Assembly (NCBI RefSeq): GCF_004119495.1
Contig: NZ_NRQU01000015.1
Location: 18,030 to 82,029 of the forward strand
DNA: 64,000 nucleotides
Source of the DNA: Flavobacterium sp. YO12
Lineage (GTDB): Bacteria; Bacteroidota; Bacteroidia; Flavobacteriales; Flavobacteriaceae
Direction: 5' to 3'
The notes under the pieces were generated by a model that saw nothing but the letters and a program-made list of their open reading frames with translations, made no database searches and was not told the DNA's origin. Positions 33,609-42,856 of this stretch are shown here, one piece after another. A program made the position numbers and the translations under genes. The stretch's first letter is position 1. The number at the start of each line of letters is the position of its first letter.

Positions 33609-34782
33609 AATCTTTTCTCCATTTTTTAGTTTCTTCAAAAATATGCTCTAAAATTGAAGCTTCTATTTCATCAAAAGCAATATTTCGTCTTCCCATAACT
33701 AATTTGGCAGTTTCGAAAGCTTTTTTAGTTACGTACGTTGTAAAACCTGCTGCTCCGCCCCAAGAAAAACTTGGAACAAAATTTCTAGGAAATCCAGAAC
33801 CAAAAATATTAGCACTTACTCCAACAACAGTTCCAGTATTAAACATAGTATTGATGCCACATTTGCTGTGATCACCCATCATTAAACCACAAAACTGAAG
33901 ACCTGTTTTTGCAAATCCTTCTGTTTCATAACTCCACAATTTTACTTCTTCGTAATTATTCTTAAGATTTGAATTATTACTGTCTGCACCAATATTACAC
34001 CATTCTCCCAAAACTGAATCACCAAGAAATCCATCATGTCCTTTGTTTGAATTGGCAAAAAGAACAGAATTCTTAACCTCTCCTCCTATTCTAGATCCTG
34101 GACCAACTGTTGTTGCTCCATAAATTTTAGCATTAAGTTTTACTGAACCATTTTCGCACAAAGCAAAAGGACCGCGAATTACAGTTCCTTCCATGATTTC
34201 AGTATTCTTACCTATATAAATAGGTCCTGTTGATGCATTTAAAGTTACAAACTCCAATTTTGCTCCTTCTTCGATAAAAACATTCTCAGGCGCTATAACA
34301 TTTACACTCTTAGGAATTGGCTGTGACTTTCTATCTTCTGTCAAATAAGCAAAATCAGCACGAATCGCAGCGTCATTTTTAGAAAAAATATCCCATGTAT
34401 GTTCAACCGTCAAACAATCTTCATTGTACTGAATAACTTCGTATGAATCAAAATCAACTTCTTCTTGATTTTCTGTTGTAAAAAAAGCAATTACATCATC
34501 TCCTTTAAAGATCGCCTGATTTTCTTTTAAATCAGAAATTAATTCTGCCAGTGCATCATTTGGTAAATACGCCGCATTAATCATTACATTTTCTTCCATT
34601 TCCACCATCGGAAATTTGGCAGATAAGTAATCCTCAGTAATTGTTGTAATAGTAGAACCTAGACGTGATTCCCATTTTTGGCGAATCGTCATAATTCCAA
34701 TTAGAATATCAGCCACAGGTCTTGTAAAAGTAAAAGGCAGTAAAGCATTTCGGACCGGACCGTCAAAAAGAATATAATTCAT
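33607..34782 (-). CDS. Bacteroidota-type GlmU-like sugar-nucleotide enzyme
   Basis: 391 residues. The N-terminal 150 residues (DGPVRNALLPFTFTRPVADILIGI) match the short alternative uridyltransferase-like domain. From about residue 160 a left-handed beta-helix of hexapeptide repeats follows (VIAPENVFIEEGAKLEFVTLN, IYIGKNTEIMEGTVIRGPFAL, GGEVKNSVLFANSNKGHDGFLGDSVLGEW). This arrangement is the alternative GlmU of the phylum. It is thought to make UDP-GlcNAc from GlcN-1-P for cell-wall synthesis. The classical N-terminal GxG(T/S)xMxS nucleotide motif is not present, so the exact reaction is less certain. Confidence 0.85.
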   Translation of the reverse strand: MNYILFDGPVRNALLPFTFTRPVADILIGIMTIRQKWESRLGSTITTITEDYLSAKFPMVEMEENVMINAAYLPNDALAELISDLKENQAIFKGDDVIAFFTTENQEEVDFDSYEVIQYNEDCLTVEHTWDIFSKNDAAIRADFAYLTEDRKSQPIPKSVNVIAPENVFIEEGAKLEFVTLNASTGPIYIGKNTEIMEGTVIRGPFALCENGSVKLNAKIYGATTVGPGSRIGGEVKNSVLFANSNKGHDGFLGDSVLGEWCNIGADSNNSNLKNNYEEVKLWSYETEGFAKTGLQFCGLMMGDHSKCGINTMFNTGTVVGVSANIFGSGFPRNFVPSFSWGGAAGFTTYVTKKAFETAKLVMGRRNIAFDEIEASILEHIFEETKKWRKD

Positions 34783-35100
34783 AAATAAATTTTGTACTTG
34801 TTAAAATCTTGATTTGGTTATCAGGGTCAAAGTTACAAATATTTATTTTTTTTACTAAAATTGTTTTAGTAGATAGTAATTAATTCATGAATAATCGTAT
34901 TGCTCTTAATTATAATAAAAAAAACATAGCCCGTGATTTCAACCATGGGACACAATATATCTGCAACACGTACCGCATGGTTGAAACCACATTCTATATT
35001 TAAAATCTAGTTTTTGTCTTTTAATAATTTAGAATAAAATAATTCGTGAATTGCTTCGCCAGTTCGCTATCGCTCGAGTCGCACCTAATAAATTATTGTA
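34783..35100. other. 318-base gene-free stretch with inverted repeats
   Basis: No gene is supported here. It holds ACTAAAA-TTG-TTTTAGT (34854-34870), a 7-3-7 palindrome; a minus-strand TAACTTTG box at 34828-34835, 46 bases before the GlmU-like gene; a long inverted repeat at 34933-34990 whose 15-base arms (GTGATTTCAACCATG and CATGGTTGAAACCAC) have one G/A difference; and a GC-richer segment at about 35055-35085 containing CAGTTCGCTATCGCTCGAG. The last two look like dispersed repeats. Confidence 0.6.
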
Positions 35101-35101
35101 C

Positions 35102-35133
35102 AAAAAAAGCCTTCCGATTGGAAGGCTTTTGTA
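35102..35133 (-). terminator. rho-independent terminator of rpmE2
   Basis: AAAAGCCTTCC, GATT, GGAAGGCTTTT, with a T-run on the minus strand. It lies 17 bases after the L31 stop. Confidence 0.85.
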
Positions 35134-35149
35134 TGATTGTAAACAGCTA

Positions 35150-35404
35150 TTATTTTTTAGCGTGTTTTGCATATTTAGTTTTGAATTTATCAATACGTCC
35201 TGCAGTATCGATAAGTTTAGATTTACCAGTATAAAAAGGGTGAGATGTTCTAGAAATCTCCATTTTTACAACTGGATACTCAACTCCGTCAACTTCAATT
35301 GTTTCTTTTGTATCTGCAGTAGATTTAGTGATAAAAACTTCGTCATTTGACATGTCTTTAAATGCAACTAATCTGTAATTTTCTGGGTGAATTCCTTTTT
35401 TCAT
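35150..35404 (-). CDS. rpmE2: 50S ribosomal protein L31, type B
   Basis: 84 residues. [18 protein letters not shown] at the N-terminus and [25 protein letters not shown] in the second half are the L31 hallmarks. The four zinc-binding cysteines of type A are absent, so this is the zinc-independent C-minus (type B) form. In bacteria with both forms, type B replaces type A under zinc shortage; here no second copy is visible in the window. A promoter lies 116 bases upstream on the minus strand. Confidence 0.95.
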   Translation of the reverse strand: MKKGIHPENYRLVAFKDMSNDEVFITKSTADTKETIEVDGVEYPVVKMEISRTSHPFYTGKSKLIDTAGRIDKFKTKYAKHAKK

Positions 35405-35520
35405 CTTTTCTTTTATTTATTGTTTTAGAGCATTTTTATTTTGAAGCTTTTCCATGGTTAGAAAAAGGTATAAACAACTCTACTCTTTTTTGTTTAAAAA
35501 TTTAATTATTTTTGAGTGTG

Positions 35521-35549
35521 CAAATTTACAATTCTTTTTTAATAAACAA
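35521..35549 (-). promoter_or_regulatory. Bacteroidota-type promoter of rpmE2
   Basis: Read on the minus strand: TTG (35549-35547), 18 bases, TAAATTTG (35528-35521). It gives a leader of about 110 bases. Confidence 0.55.
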
Positions 35550-35652
35550 ATACTTAGCTCACTTTTTTTTAGTTTATTTCGAAAAGCTTTTTTTATCTTC
35601 GATTATACTGGGAATTACTATATTTGTGGATTAATTTTAAACTTATAGAAAT

Positions 35653-36183
35653 ATGATTAATGAAGTTATTAAAAAGAATGGAGTTACTTACGGCATTACT
35701 CTAGGAATCATCCTAGCTTTGATTACTGCAACAATGTATGCTATAGATCTAAAATTATTTGTTTCGGGCTGGGTAGGCGGTCTAACATTTGTGCTTTATT
35801 TAATAATTGGCATCCTATTATTGGTTAAAACAAAAAAAGAAATCAACGGCTTTTTTTCGTTTAAAGATGCATTTACCACTTTTTTTATAACTACTATAAT
35901 TGCTTTAGCAATTTCTACCTTATTTAGTATTATATTATTTAATGTAGTCGATCCAGGCGCTAAAGACACCGTAAACGAGTTACTTATAAAATACATGGCT
36001 GAAACTTTACAAAAGTTTGGAACACCAGCCTCTGCTGTAAATGAAGCTTTAGCTAAAATGAAAGAAAACAGTCCTTTCTCAACTATAGAACAACTAAAAG
36101 CTTTAATTTTCAGTATTGTCGGCTACTCAATTTTAGGATTAATTTTAGCTGCATTTTTCAAAAGCAAATCTACACAAGAATAA
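35653..36183 (+). CDS. DUF4199 membrane protein
   Basis: 176 residues with four hydrophobic segments (about 12-30, 37-58, 73-95 and 147-168). The pattern KNGVTYGITLGIILALIT, then FFSFKDAFTTFFITTIIA with the long periplasmic or cytoplasmic loop YMAETLQKFGTPASAV, is that of DUF4199. The function is not known. A TATATTTG box at 35619-35626 lies just upstream. The next gene, a glycosyltransferase, starts 8 bases after its stop; the pairing of DUF4199 with GT2 suggests a role in envelope glycan handling, as inference only. Confidence 0.88.
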   Translation: MINEVIKKNGVTYGITLGIILALITATMYAIDLKLFVSGWVGGLTFVLYLIIGILLLVKTKKEINGFFSFKDAFTTFFITTIIALAISTLFSIILFNVVDPGAKDTVNELLIKYMAETLQKFGTPASAVNEALAKMKENSPFSTIEQLKALIFSIVGYSILGLILAAFFKSKSTQE

Positions 36184-36191
36184 AAATATAA

Positions 36192-37148
36192 ATGAATTTA
36201 TCTATACTTATACCGCTTCTAAATGAAGAGGAGTCACTTCAAGAACTATATACATGGATTATTAAAGTGATGCAATCTAACAATTACTCTTATGAAATCA
36301 TTTTTGTGGATGATGGAAGTACAGATGATTCTTGGAATATTATTGAACGTTTCTCAAACGAAAACCCAAATGTAAAAGGGATTCGTTTTATGAAAAATTT
36401 TGGAAAATCGCAGGCTTTGCATGCTGGTTTTGCAAAAGCAAAAGGCGATGTAATTATTACAATGGATGCCGATTTACAAGATAGTCCGGATGAAATTCCA
36501 GGATTATATGAAATGATTACAGCTCAGAAATTCGATTTGGTTTCTGGCTGGAAAAAGAAACGTTACGATTCTGTCGTAGCAAAAAATCTGCCTTCAAAAC
36601 TATTCAACTGGGCTGCCAGAAAAACTTCGGGTGTTGAATTGAATGATTTTAACTGCGGACTAAAAGCATACAACAACACAGTTGTAAAAAACATTGAGGT
36701 ATCTGGTGAAATGCACCGTTACATTCCAGTTTTGGCAAAAAATGCTGGTTTTAATAAAATTGGCGAAAAAGTGGTTATTCACCAAGCGCGTAAGTATGGT
36801 GAAACTAAATTTGGAATGGATCGTTTCATAAACGGTTTTCTAGATTTAATTACGATTTGGTTTTTATCAAGATTCGGAAAAAGACCAATGCATTTATTTG
36901 GAGCGATAGGTTCACTAATGTTCATTATCGGATTTCTATCTGCGGGATACATTGGTATTTCAAAACTATACCATATGTACAACGGAATGAAGTACAGCCT
37001 GGTAACTAGTAATCCGTGGTTTTTTATTGCGTTAACCACAATGATTCTTGGAACTCAGCTTTTTTTAGCAGGTTTTCTAGGAGAAATCATTTTGAGAACC
37101 AAAAACAACGAAGAACGCTATAAGGTTTCAAGAGAGGTTAATTTTTAA
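36192..37148 (+). CDS. family 2 glycosyltransferase, membrane-anchored (GtrB/DPM-like)
   Basis: 318 residues. The GT-A core has SILIPLLNEEESLQELY, FVDDGSTDDSW (residues 38-48) and MDADLQDSPDEIPGL, the DXD-type metal site. WKKKRYDS and GLKAYNNTVV follow. Two hydrophobic segments at about residues 232-256 and 275-298 anchor it. This is the GtrB/dolichyl-phosphate-mannose-synthase-like group, which moves a sugar from a nucleotide onto a polyprenyl phosphate. The sugar cannot be read from sequence. It is co-transcribed with the DUF4199 gene. Confidence 0.92.
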   Translation: MNLSILIPLLNEEESLQELYTWIIKVMQSNNYSYEIIFVDDGSTDDSWNIIERFSNENPNVKGIRFMKNFGKSQALHAGFAKAKGDVIITMDADLQDSPDEIPGLYEMITAQKFDLVSGWKKKRYDSVVAKNLPSKLFNWAARKTSGVELNDFNCGLKAYNNTVVKNIEVSGEMHRYIPVLAKNAGFNKIGEKVVIHQARKYGETKFGMDRFINGFLDLITIWFLSRFGKRPMHLFGAIGSLMFIIGFLSAGYIGISKLYHMYNGMKYSLVTSNPWFFIALTTMILGTQLFLAGFLGEIILRTKNNEERYKVSREVNF

Positions 37149-37238
37149 TCGAAATACTTTACCTTCTCAGACATAGGAAACAGGATCGACTCCTGAAAAA
37201 ACTTATTTTTATTTAAAAAATATTAAAAAGACATTTAC

Positions 37239-38966
37239 ATGAATATAGCACCTAACATATTGAATGCTGTAAACGAATGGTTGACTCCAACATTTGACAA
37301 AGAAACGCAAGCAGCTGTTAAAGAATTATTGACTACTTCGCCAAAAGAACTTGAAGAAAGCTTTTATAAAAATCTAGAATTTGGAACTGGCGGAATGCGC
37401 GGTGTCATGGGTGTTGGAAATAACCGAATCAACAAATATACACTTGGAAAAAACACTCAAGGTCTTTCTGATTATCTTCATGAAGTTTTTCCAAATCAGC
37501 CTTTAAAAGTAGTTATCGCTTACGATTGTCGTCATAACAGTAACACTTTAGCAAAAGTGGTTGCCGATGTTTTCTCTGCAAACGGAATTCAGGTTTATTT
37601 GTTTTCTGATATGCGTCCAACTCCTGAATTGTCTTTTGCTCTTAAATATTTAGGTTGTCAATGCGGAATCGTTCTTACTGCTTCGCACAATCCTCCTGAA
37701 TATAACGGATATAAAGTGTATTGGGAAGATGGCGGACAAATTGTTCCTCCACAAGATGCTGCGATTATTAATGTGATAGAAAATTTAAGCTACGACAAAA
37801 TTAAGTTCAATGCAAATGAGAGCTTAATTCAATATATCGATACTGAAATTGACAAAGCATTTGTAAAATCTTCAATTGAAAATGCAAGTTTTAATACTCC
37901 GGCTGAAGCCAAAGACAATTTACATATTGTATTTACTTCATTGCACGGAACTTCTATAAAATCTGTTCCAGATACTTTATCACAAGCTGGATACACAAAC
38001 GTACACATTGTTCCTGAGCAAGCTGAACCAAACGGCGATTTCCCAACAGTAAAATCTCCAAATCCAGAAGAACCAGAAGCTTTAACAATGGCTTTGGCTT
38101 TGGCAGATAAAACCAATTCAGATATTGTTGTTGGAACAGATCCTGATTGTGATCGTCTAGGAGTTGCCGTAAGAAACAATGATGGTAAAATGATTTTACT
38201 TAACGGAAATCAAACCATGATTTTAATGACTTCTTTCTTATTGAAACAATGGAAAAAAGCAGGTAAACTTAACGGAAAACAATTTATAGGCTCAACAATT
38301 GTTTCAACTCCAATGATGATGGAGCTGGCTACAAGTTATGGCGTAGAATGTAAAGTTGGCTTAACAGGTTTTAAATGGATTGCTAAAATGATCAAAGATT
38401 TTCCTGAACTTCAATTTATTGGAGGCGGTGAAGAAAGCTTTGGCTTTATGGTTGGCGATGCAGTTAGAGACAAAGACGCTGTTGCTGCTACCTTATTAAT
38501 ATGTGAAGTTGCTGCTCAGGCAAAAGCTGCCGGAAGCTCTGTTTATAAAGAACTTTTACAACTTTATGTTGAAAATGGTTTTTACAAAGAATATTTAGTT
38601 TCATTGACCAAAAAAGGCATGGAAGGCTTAGAAGAAATTAATCAAATGATGATTAATTTACGTCAAAATCCTCTAAAAGAAGTAAACGGTCAACGTGTAA
38701 TTATGGTTGAAGACTATCAATCATCAACTGCATTGAACTTATTGACAAACGAAGAATCTTCAATGGATATTCCAAAATCAAACGTATTGATTTATTATAC
38801 TGAAGACGGCTCTAAAATTTGCGCAAGACCAAGTGGAACAGAACCAAAAATCAAGTTTTACATCAGTGTAAATGCTGAATTAGAATCTGTACTAGATTTT
38901 GATGCCGCAGAAAGTTTCTTAGACGGAAAAATTCAAAACATCATTGCAGATATGCAATTGAAATAA
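37239..38966 (+). CDS. phospho-sugar mutase (phosphoglucomutase/phosphomannomutase)
   Basis: 575 residues of the alpha-D-phosphohexomutase family. The first domain has [14 protein letters not shown]. The phosphoserine loop is [21 protein letters not shown] (near residue 148), the metal loop DPDCDRLG (near 305), the sugar loop GGGEESFGF (about 397), and the phosphate-binding loop [13 protein letters not shown] near 530. It interconverts hexose 1- and 6-phosphates. The length matches the PgcA-type long enzymes. A DUF1016 gene starts 5 bases after the stop. Confidence 0.93.
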   Translation: MNIAPNILNAVNEWLTPTFDKETQAAVKELLTTSPKELEESFYKNLEFGTGGMRGVMGVGNNRINKYTLGKNTQGLSDYLHEVFPNQPLKVVIAYDCRHNSNTLAKVVADVFSANGIQVYLFSDMRPTPELSFALKYLGCQCGIVLTASHNPPEYNGYKVYWEDGGQIVPPQDAAIINVIENLSYDKIKFNANESLIQYIDTEIDKAFVKSSIENASFNTPAEAKDNLHIVFTSLHGTSIKSVPDTLSQAGYTNVHIVPEQAEPNGDFPTVKSPNPEEPEALTMALALADKTNSDIVVGTDPDCDRLGVAVRNNDGKMILLNGNQTMILMTSFLLKQWKKAGKLNGKQFIGSTIVSTPMMMELATSYGVECKVGLTGFKWIAKMIKDFPELQFIGGGEESFGFMVGDAVRDKDAVAATLLICEVAAQAKAAGSSVYKELLQLYVENGFYKEYLVSLTKKGMEGLEEINQMMINLRQNPLKEVNGQRVIMVEDYQSSTALNLLTNEESSMDIPKSNVLIYYTEDGSKICARPSGTEPKIKFYISVNAELESVLDFDAAESFLDGKIQNIIADMQLK

Positions 38967-38971
38967 ATATA

Positions 38972-40015
38972 ATGAGTGCCAAACTGGAAACAAATGATAA
39001 ACCTGAACTATTAGATTCAATAATTGGACTAATAGATCAGACTCGTCATTTTGTTGCCAAAACAGTAAATCAGGAATTAACGCTCTTATATTGGAAGATT
39101 GGCAGAAGCATCAATGATGAAATTCTAAAAAACGATAGAGCAGATTATGGCAAGAAACTTATTCTAAATCTAAGCCATGAACTTTCTGAACGTTACGGAA
39201 GTGGTTTCAACAAAAGAAACCTACACAGCTTCATCAAACTAAACACTGTAATTCAAGACATTACAATTGTGCACACAGTGTGTGCACAATTGACATGGTC
39301 TCATATTAGATCACTTATCTATATTGAAAGCGATATAAAACGTGAATTCTACATTCAGATGAGCATTCACGAACGCTGGAGTGTACGAACCTTACAAGAA
39401 CGCATTGACAGCATGCTTTTTGAAAGAACTGCCATCAGCAAAAAACCAGAAGAAACAATCCTTAACGATCTCGAGTTATTAAAAACTGAAAAACAAATTA
39501 GTCCTGATTTAACTTTTCGAGATCCTTACTTTTTAGACTTCTTAGGTCTTCACGACACTTATTCGGAGAAAGATTTAGAAAGTTCAATCTTAGCTCAATT
39601 ACAAAATTTCATTACTGAAATGGGTAGCGAATTTGCTTTTCTTGCCCGCCAAAAACGAATCACTATAGATGATGAAGATTTTTATATTGATCTTCTTTTT
39701 TATCATCGCGGCTTAAAACGTTTGGTCGCAATTGACTTAAAACTAGGAAAATTCAAAGCTTCATACAAAGGTCAAATGGAGTTATACCTTCGCTGGTTGG
39801 AGAAAAACGAACAAAAAGAAGGAGAAAACAAACCAATTGGATTAATTTTATGCAGTGAAAAATCTCCAGAACAAATTAATTATTTAATGCTTGACAACGA
39901 TGACCAAATCAAAGTTTCGGCATATTTAACCCAATTACCTGAAAAAAAATTATTGCTCGAAAAACTCGAAAGAGCCATCGCTATAGCAGAAAACAATATC
40001 CATAAAAATGAGTAA
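38972..40015 (+). CDS. PDDEXK nuclease domain protein, DUF1016/YhcG type
   Basis: 347 residues. The N-terminal domain (residues 1 to about 165) has VNQELTLLYWKIGRSINDE, ERYGSGFNKRNLHSFIKL and CAQLTWSHIRSLI, as in YhcG. The C-terminal PD-(D/E)XK nuclease domain has FLGLHDTYSEKDLE, FAFLARQKRITIDDEDFYIDLLFYHRGLKRLVAIDLKLGKF (split over about 225-262) and GLILCSEKSPE. All catalytic acidic and Lys residues (D...D.K) look present. It is wedged between the mutase (5-base gap) and an MsbA-like gene (8-base overlap). A 29-base near-perfect palindrome lies in its coding region at 39264-39292. Confidence 0.9.
   Translation: MSAKLETNDKPELLDSIIGLIDQTRHFVAKTVNQELTLLYWKIGRSINDEILKNDRADYGKKLILNLSHELSERYGSGFNKRNLHSFIKLNTVIQDITIVHTVCAQLTWSHIRSLIYIESDIKREFYIQMSIHERWSVRTLQERIDSMLFERTAISKKPEETILNDLELLKTEKQISPDLTFRDPYFLDFLGLHDTYSEKDLESSILAQLQNFITEMGSEFAFLARQKRITIDDEDFYIDLLFYHRGLKRLVAIDLKLGKFKASYKGQMELYLRWLEKNEQKEGENKPIGLILCSEKSPEQINYLMLDNDDQIKVSAYLTQLPEKKLLLEKLERAIAIAENNIHKNE
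39264..39292. repeat. 29-base palindrome inside the DUF1016 gene
   Basis: CAATTGTGCACACA, one central G, TGTGTGCACAATTG: two 14-base arms without mismatch. It falls in codons 98-107 of the nuclease gene. Confidence 0.9.
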
Positions 40016-41837
40016 TTTCAAAAAAATAGTTCCTTTTATATATCCATATAAAAAATATGCATTCTTAAACATTTTCTTTAATGTTCTGTATGCGCTTTTC
40101 AGTACACTTTCGTTTGTTGCTTTAATACCGATGCTTCAGGTGTTATTTGACAAAACAAAAGCAAACAATGTAAAACCTGTATTTAAAGGAATTTTACAGC
40201 TTAAGGAATATGGGGAAGACTATTTAAGCTACTATATTACCACAACAAAAGGAACTCACGAATCTGGTTACGTTCTTTCCATTATGGTTGCTATAATCAT
40301 CTCGATCTTTTTATTAAAAAATTTAGCCGATTATTTAGCGATGTTTTTTATCAATTTTTTGAGAAATGGTGTTTTAAAAGACATGAGAAATGCTTTGTAC
40401 AAAAAAACACTAGAGCTTCCTTTAGCTTTTTATTCTGAAAAAAGAAAAGGAGATGTAATTTCTAGAATTTCTGCAGATGTAAACGAAGTTCAAAATTCAT
40501 TTTTAGCAATTTTAGAGCTTATCGTAAAAGAACCTTTAACTATTATTTTTACGATAGCTACCATGCTTATCATCAGTGCCAAACTGACTTTGTTTGTTTT
40601 TATTTTTATTCCAGTTTCAGGATATATCATTTCTTTGATTGGAAAACAGCTTAAAAAACAATCCACAAAAGCTCAAGAAGAACAAGGAAGATTTCTATCT
40701 ACTATCGAAGAAACAATTGGCGGATTAAAAGTAGTAAAGGGCTATAATTCTGAAAATTACTTTAATACCGTTTTTCAAAATTCAACAGAACGTTTTTTCA
40801 ATTTATCAAACAGTATTGGAAACCGTCAGAACTTAGCTTCTCCTGCGAGTGAGTTTATGGGGATTACTGTTATTGCCATTTTACTTTGGTACGGCGGACA
40901 GATGGTTTTAATTGATAAAACTTTAGAAGGCGCCGCTTTTATCGCTTACATGGGATTGGCCTATAATATTCTAACTCCTGCAAAAGCCATTTCTAAAGCT
41001 TCTTATGGAGTAAAAAGAGGAAATGCCGCAGCAGAACGTGTTCTTGAAATTTTGGAACAAGAAAACACTATTGTTTCTAAAGAAAATGCTATTGAAAAAT
41101 CGACTTTTGACGATAATATCGATATTAAAAACATCAACTTTAAATACGAAGAAGAAACGGTTTTAAAAGACTTTTCTCTTCAAATTAAAAAAGGACAAAC
41201 TGTTGCACTTGTTGGTCAATCTGGAAGTGGAAAAAGTACTATTGCAAACTTACTGACTCGTTTTTATGATGTAAACGACGGAACAATTTCTATTGACGGC
41301 ATCAACATTAAGGATATGAACCTGCAATCGCTTCGCAGCTTAATGGGACTAGTTACACAAGACAGCATTTTATTTAATGATACTATTAAGGCCAATATTT
41401 CATTAGGAAAACTAGACGCTACTGATGATGAAATAATCGAAGCTTTAAAAATCGCAAATGCATATGAGTTTGTAAAAGATCTTCCGCAGGGAATTTATAC
41501 CAATATCGGAGACAGCGGAAATAAGCTTTCTGGCGGGCAAAAACAACGCTTATCGATTGCAAGAGCAGTATTAAAAAATCCGCCGATTATGATTTTGGAT
41601 GAAGCAACTTCTGCATTAGATACTGAAAGCGAAAAATTTGTTCAGATAGCTTTAGAAAACATGATGCAAAACAGAACTTCTATTGTAATTGCCCACCGTC
41701 TTTCGACAATTCAAAAAGCAGATATAATCGTAGTAATGCAAAAAGGAAAAATTGTTGAGCAAGGAACACATGACGAACTAATTGCCCACAACGGCACGTA
41801 CAACAAACTGGTAACTATGCAGTCTTTCGAGTCTTAA
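40008..41837 (+). CDS. MsbA-like ABC exporter (fused membrane and ATPase domains)
   Basis: 609 residues. Residues 1 to about 335 hold six membrane segments of an exporter-type domain (KIVPFIYPYKKYAFLNIFFN at the start; FYSEKRKGDVISRISADVNEVQN in the coupling part). The nucleotide-binding domain has Walker A GQSGSGKST, Q-loop VTQDSILFN, signature LSGGQKQRLSIARA, Walker B ILDEATSALD and switch His AHRLSTI. The half-transporter works as a homodimer and resembles lipid A flippase MsbA; the substrate is not readable. It overlaps the DUF1016 gene by 8 bases. It is followed by a hairpin with T-run at 41867-41925. Confidence 0.9.
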   Translation: MSNFKKIVPFIYPYKKYAFLNIFFNVLYALFSTLSFVALIPMLQVLFDKTKANNVKPVFKGILQLKEYGEDYLSYYITTTKGTHESGYVLSIMVAIIISIFLLKNLADYLAMFFINFLRNGVLKDMRNALYKKTLELPLAFYSEKRKGDVISRISADVNEVQNSFLAILELIVKEPLTIIFTIATMLIISAKLTLFVFIFIPVSGYIISLIGKQLKKQSTKAQEEQGRFLSTIEETIGGLKVVKGYNSENYFNTVFQNSTERFFNLSNSIGNRQNLASPASEFMGITVIAILLWYGGQMVLIDKTLEGAAFIAYMGLAYNILTPAKAISKASYGVKRGNAAAERVLEILEQENTIVSKENAIEKSTFDDNIDIKNINFKYEEETVLKDFSLQIKKGQTVALVGQSGSGKSTIANLLTRFYDVNDGTISIDGINIKDMNLQSLRSLMGLVTQDSILFNDTIKANISLGKLDATDDEIIEALKIANAYEFVKDLPQGIYTNIGDSGNKLSGGQKQRLSIARAVLKNPPIMILDEATSALDTESEKFVQIALENMMQNRTSIVIAHRLSTIQKADIIVVMQKGKIVEQGTHDELIAHNGTYNKLVTMQSFES

Positions 41838-41866
41838 ACACAAAACAAAGACTTAACAAACAAACG

Positions 41867-41925
41867 AACACAGATTAAAGAATTATTAAACCTGATTTTA
41901 ATTTCTTTAATCTGTGTTTATTTTT
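41867..41925. repeat. inverted repeat, possible terminator
   Basis: AACACAGATTAAAGAA (41867-41882) and TTCTTTAATCTGTGTT (41903-41918) are perfect 16-base arms around a 20-base loop, then TATTTTTAT. A related ATCACAGATTAAAAAC occurs at 42719-42734. It may end the exporter transcript. Confidence 0.65.
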
Positions 41926-41972
41926 ATAACTTTAGGTTAGTTAAAGAATAAACTTTTTAACGCTTCTTAAAA

Positions 41973-42674
41973 ATGTATATTAACAACCCTAATATCAAAC
42001 TGCCAGATGATCCTAATACGATTGTTTGGAAATATCTTGATTTATCTAAATTTCTAGATCTATTACTTTCGAAGAAGTTATTTATGTCTCGTTCTGACAA
42101 ATTCGAAGATCAATACGAAGGCACTTTCAGCGAACCTACTTACGAAGAAATAAAAAAACTTGCGGTTGACAATCCTGATTTCCTAAGTTACTACAAAACG
42201 CATCGAGAAAAAGTTGCGATCAGCAGCTGGCATATAAATGAATACGAATCGTTTGCAATGTGGCAGATTTTTACTCAAAACAGCGAAGGATTAGCCATTC
42301 AGTCTACAATTGGAAGATTACAGAAAGCTTTAAAACCAGAAAACAATTTCGACCAATATATAGGCGAAGTAAATTACATCGATTACAAAAGAGAATACAT
42401 TCCGTTTGATGATTTATTCTTTCCGTTTTTATTCAAAAGAAAAAGCTTTCAATACGAACGCGAGGTCCGAATTATCACCGATACTTCCAAAAGTAATCTC
42501 AAAATAAACGATGGTCTAAGAATCAATGTTGACCTTAAATACCTTATCGAAAAAATTTATATACACCCTAAATCGGAGAACTGGTATAAAAAACTTGTAA
42601 TTGATTTAGTTCATAAACTAGATCATGATTTTGACATCGAAAAATCAGATTTGGAAAGTGATATATTAATATAA
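41973..42674 (+). CDS. DUF2971 family protein
   Basis: 233 residues. VWKYLDLSKFLDLLLSKKLFMSRSDKFEDQYEG (about 19-51), SSWHINEYESFAMWQIF and FLFKRKSFQYEREVRII are the three conserved blocks of DUF2971. There is no signal peptide or membrane segment. The family occurs widely, sometimes near defence genes, but no function is established. No defence or toxin gene is adjacent here. The gene is flanked by dispersed repeats on both sides. Confidence 0.87.
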   Translation: MYINNPNIKLPDDPNTIVWKYLDLSKFLDLLLSKKLFMSRSDKFEDQYEGTFSEPTYEEIKKLAVDNPDFLSYYKTHREKVAISSWHINEYESFAMWQIFTQNSEGLAIQSTIGRLQKALKPENNFDQYIGEVNYIDYKREYIPFDDLFFPFLFKRKSFQYEREVRIITDTSKSNLKINDGLRINVDLKYLIEKIYIHPKSENWYKKLVIDLVHKLDHDFDIEKSDLESDILI

Positions 42675-42678
42675 AGAA

Positions 42679-42707
42679 GCTAAGGTTCTAAGATACTAAG
42701 ATGCTAC
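42679..42707. repeat. TAAG-type 8-nt periodic repeat, copy 1
   Basis: GCTAAGGTTCTAAGATACTAAG, then ATGCTAC: a CTAAG core every 8 bases. It is related to 58990-59049 and 61411-61484. Confidence 0.65.
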
Positions 42708-42753
42708 GTTTTTATCCTATCACAGATTAAAAACTTTTCTAATTGTGACTAAT

Positions 42754-42797
42754 AAGAAAGGCGTGTAGAAAATTTTAAATTTCTACACGCCTTTCTT
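42754..42797. terminator. bidirectional terminator hairpin
   Basis: AAGAAAGGCGTGTAGAAA and TTTCTACACGCCTTTCTT give a 17- to 18-bp stem between the DUF2971 gene and the convergent lipoprotein gene. Confidence 0.85.
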
Positions 42798-42856
42798 AAT
42801 TTTATAAAGCGTAAAAATCACCTTAATTCTTTCAATCTATAAAAACCTCAGAATCT

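Noticed and set aside
35046..35350. Two plus-strand open frames
   Set aside because: They are antisense to rpmE2 and its terminator and their translations look random.
35454..35648. 64-codon plus-strand frame before DUF4199
   Set aside because: It covers the rpmE2 promoter on the other strand and the DUF4199 -7 box; low-complexity Phe-rich product.
41973..42674. DUF2971 gene as part of a defence island
   Set aside because: No other defence gene, toxin or integrase is within several kilobases; the nearby DUF1016 gene alone is not enough.
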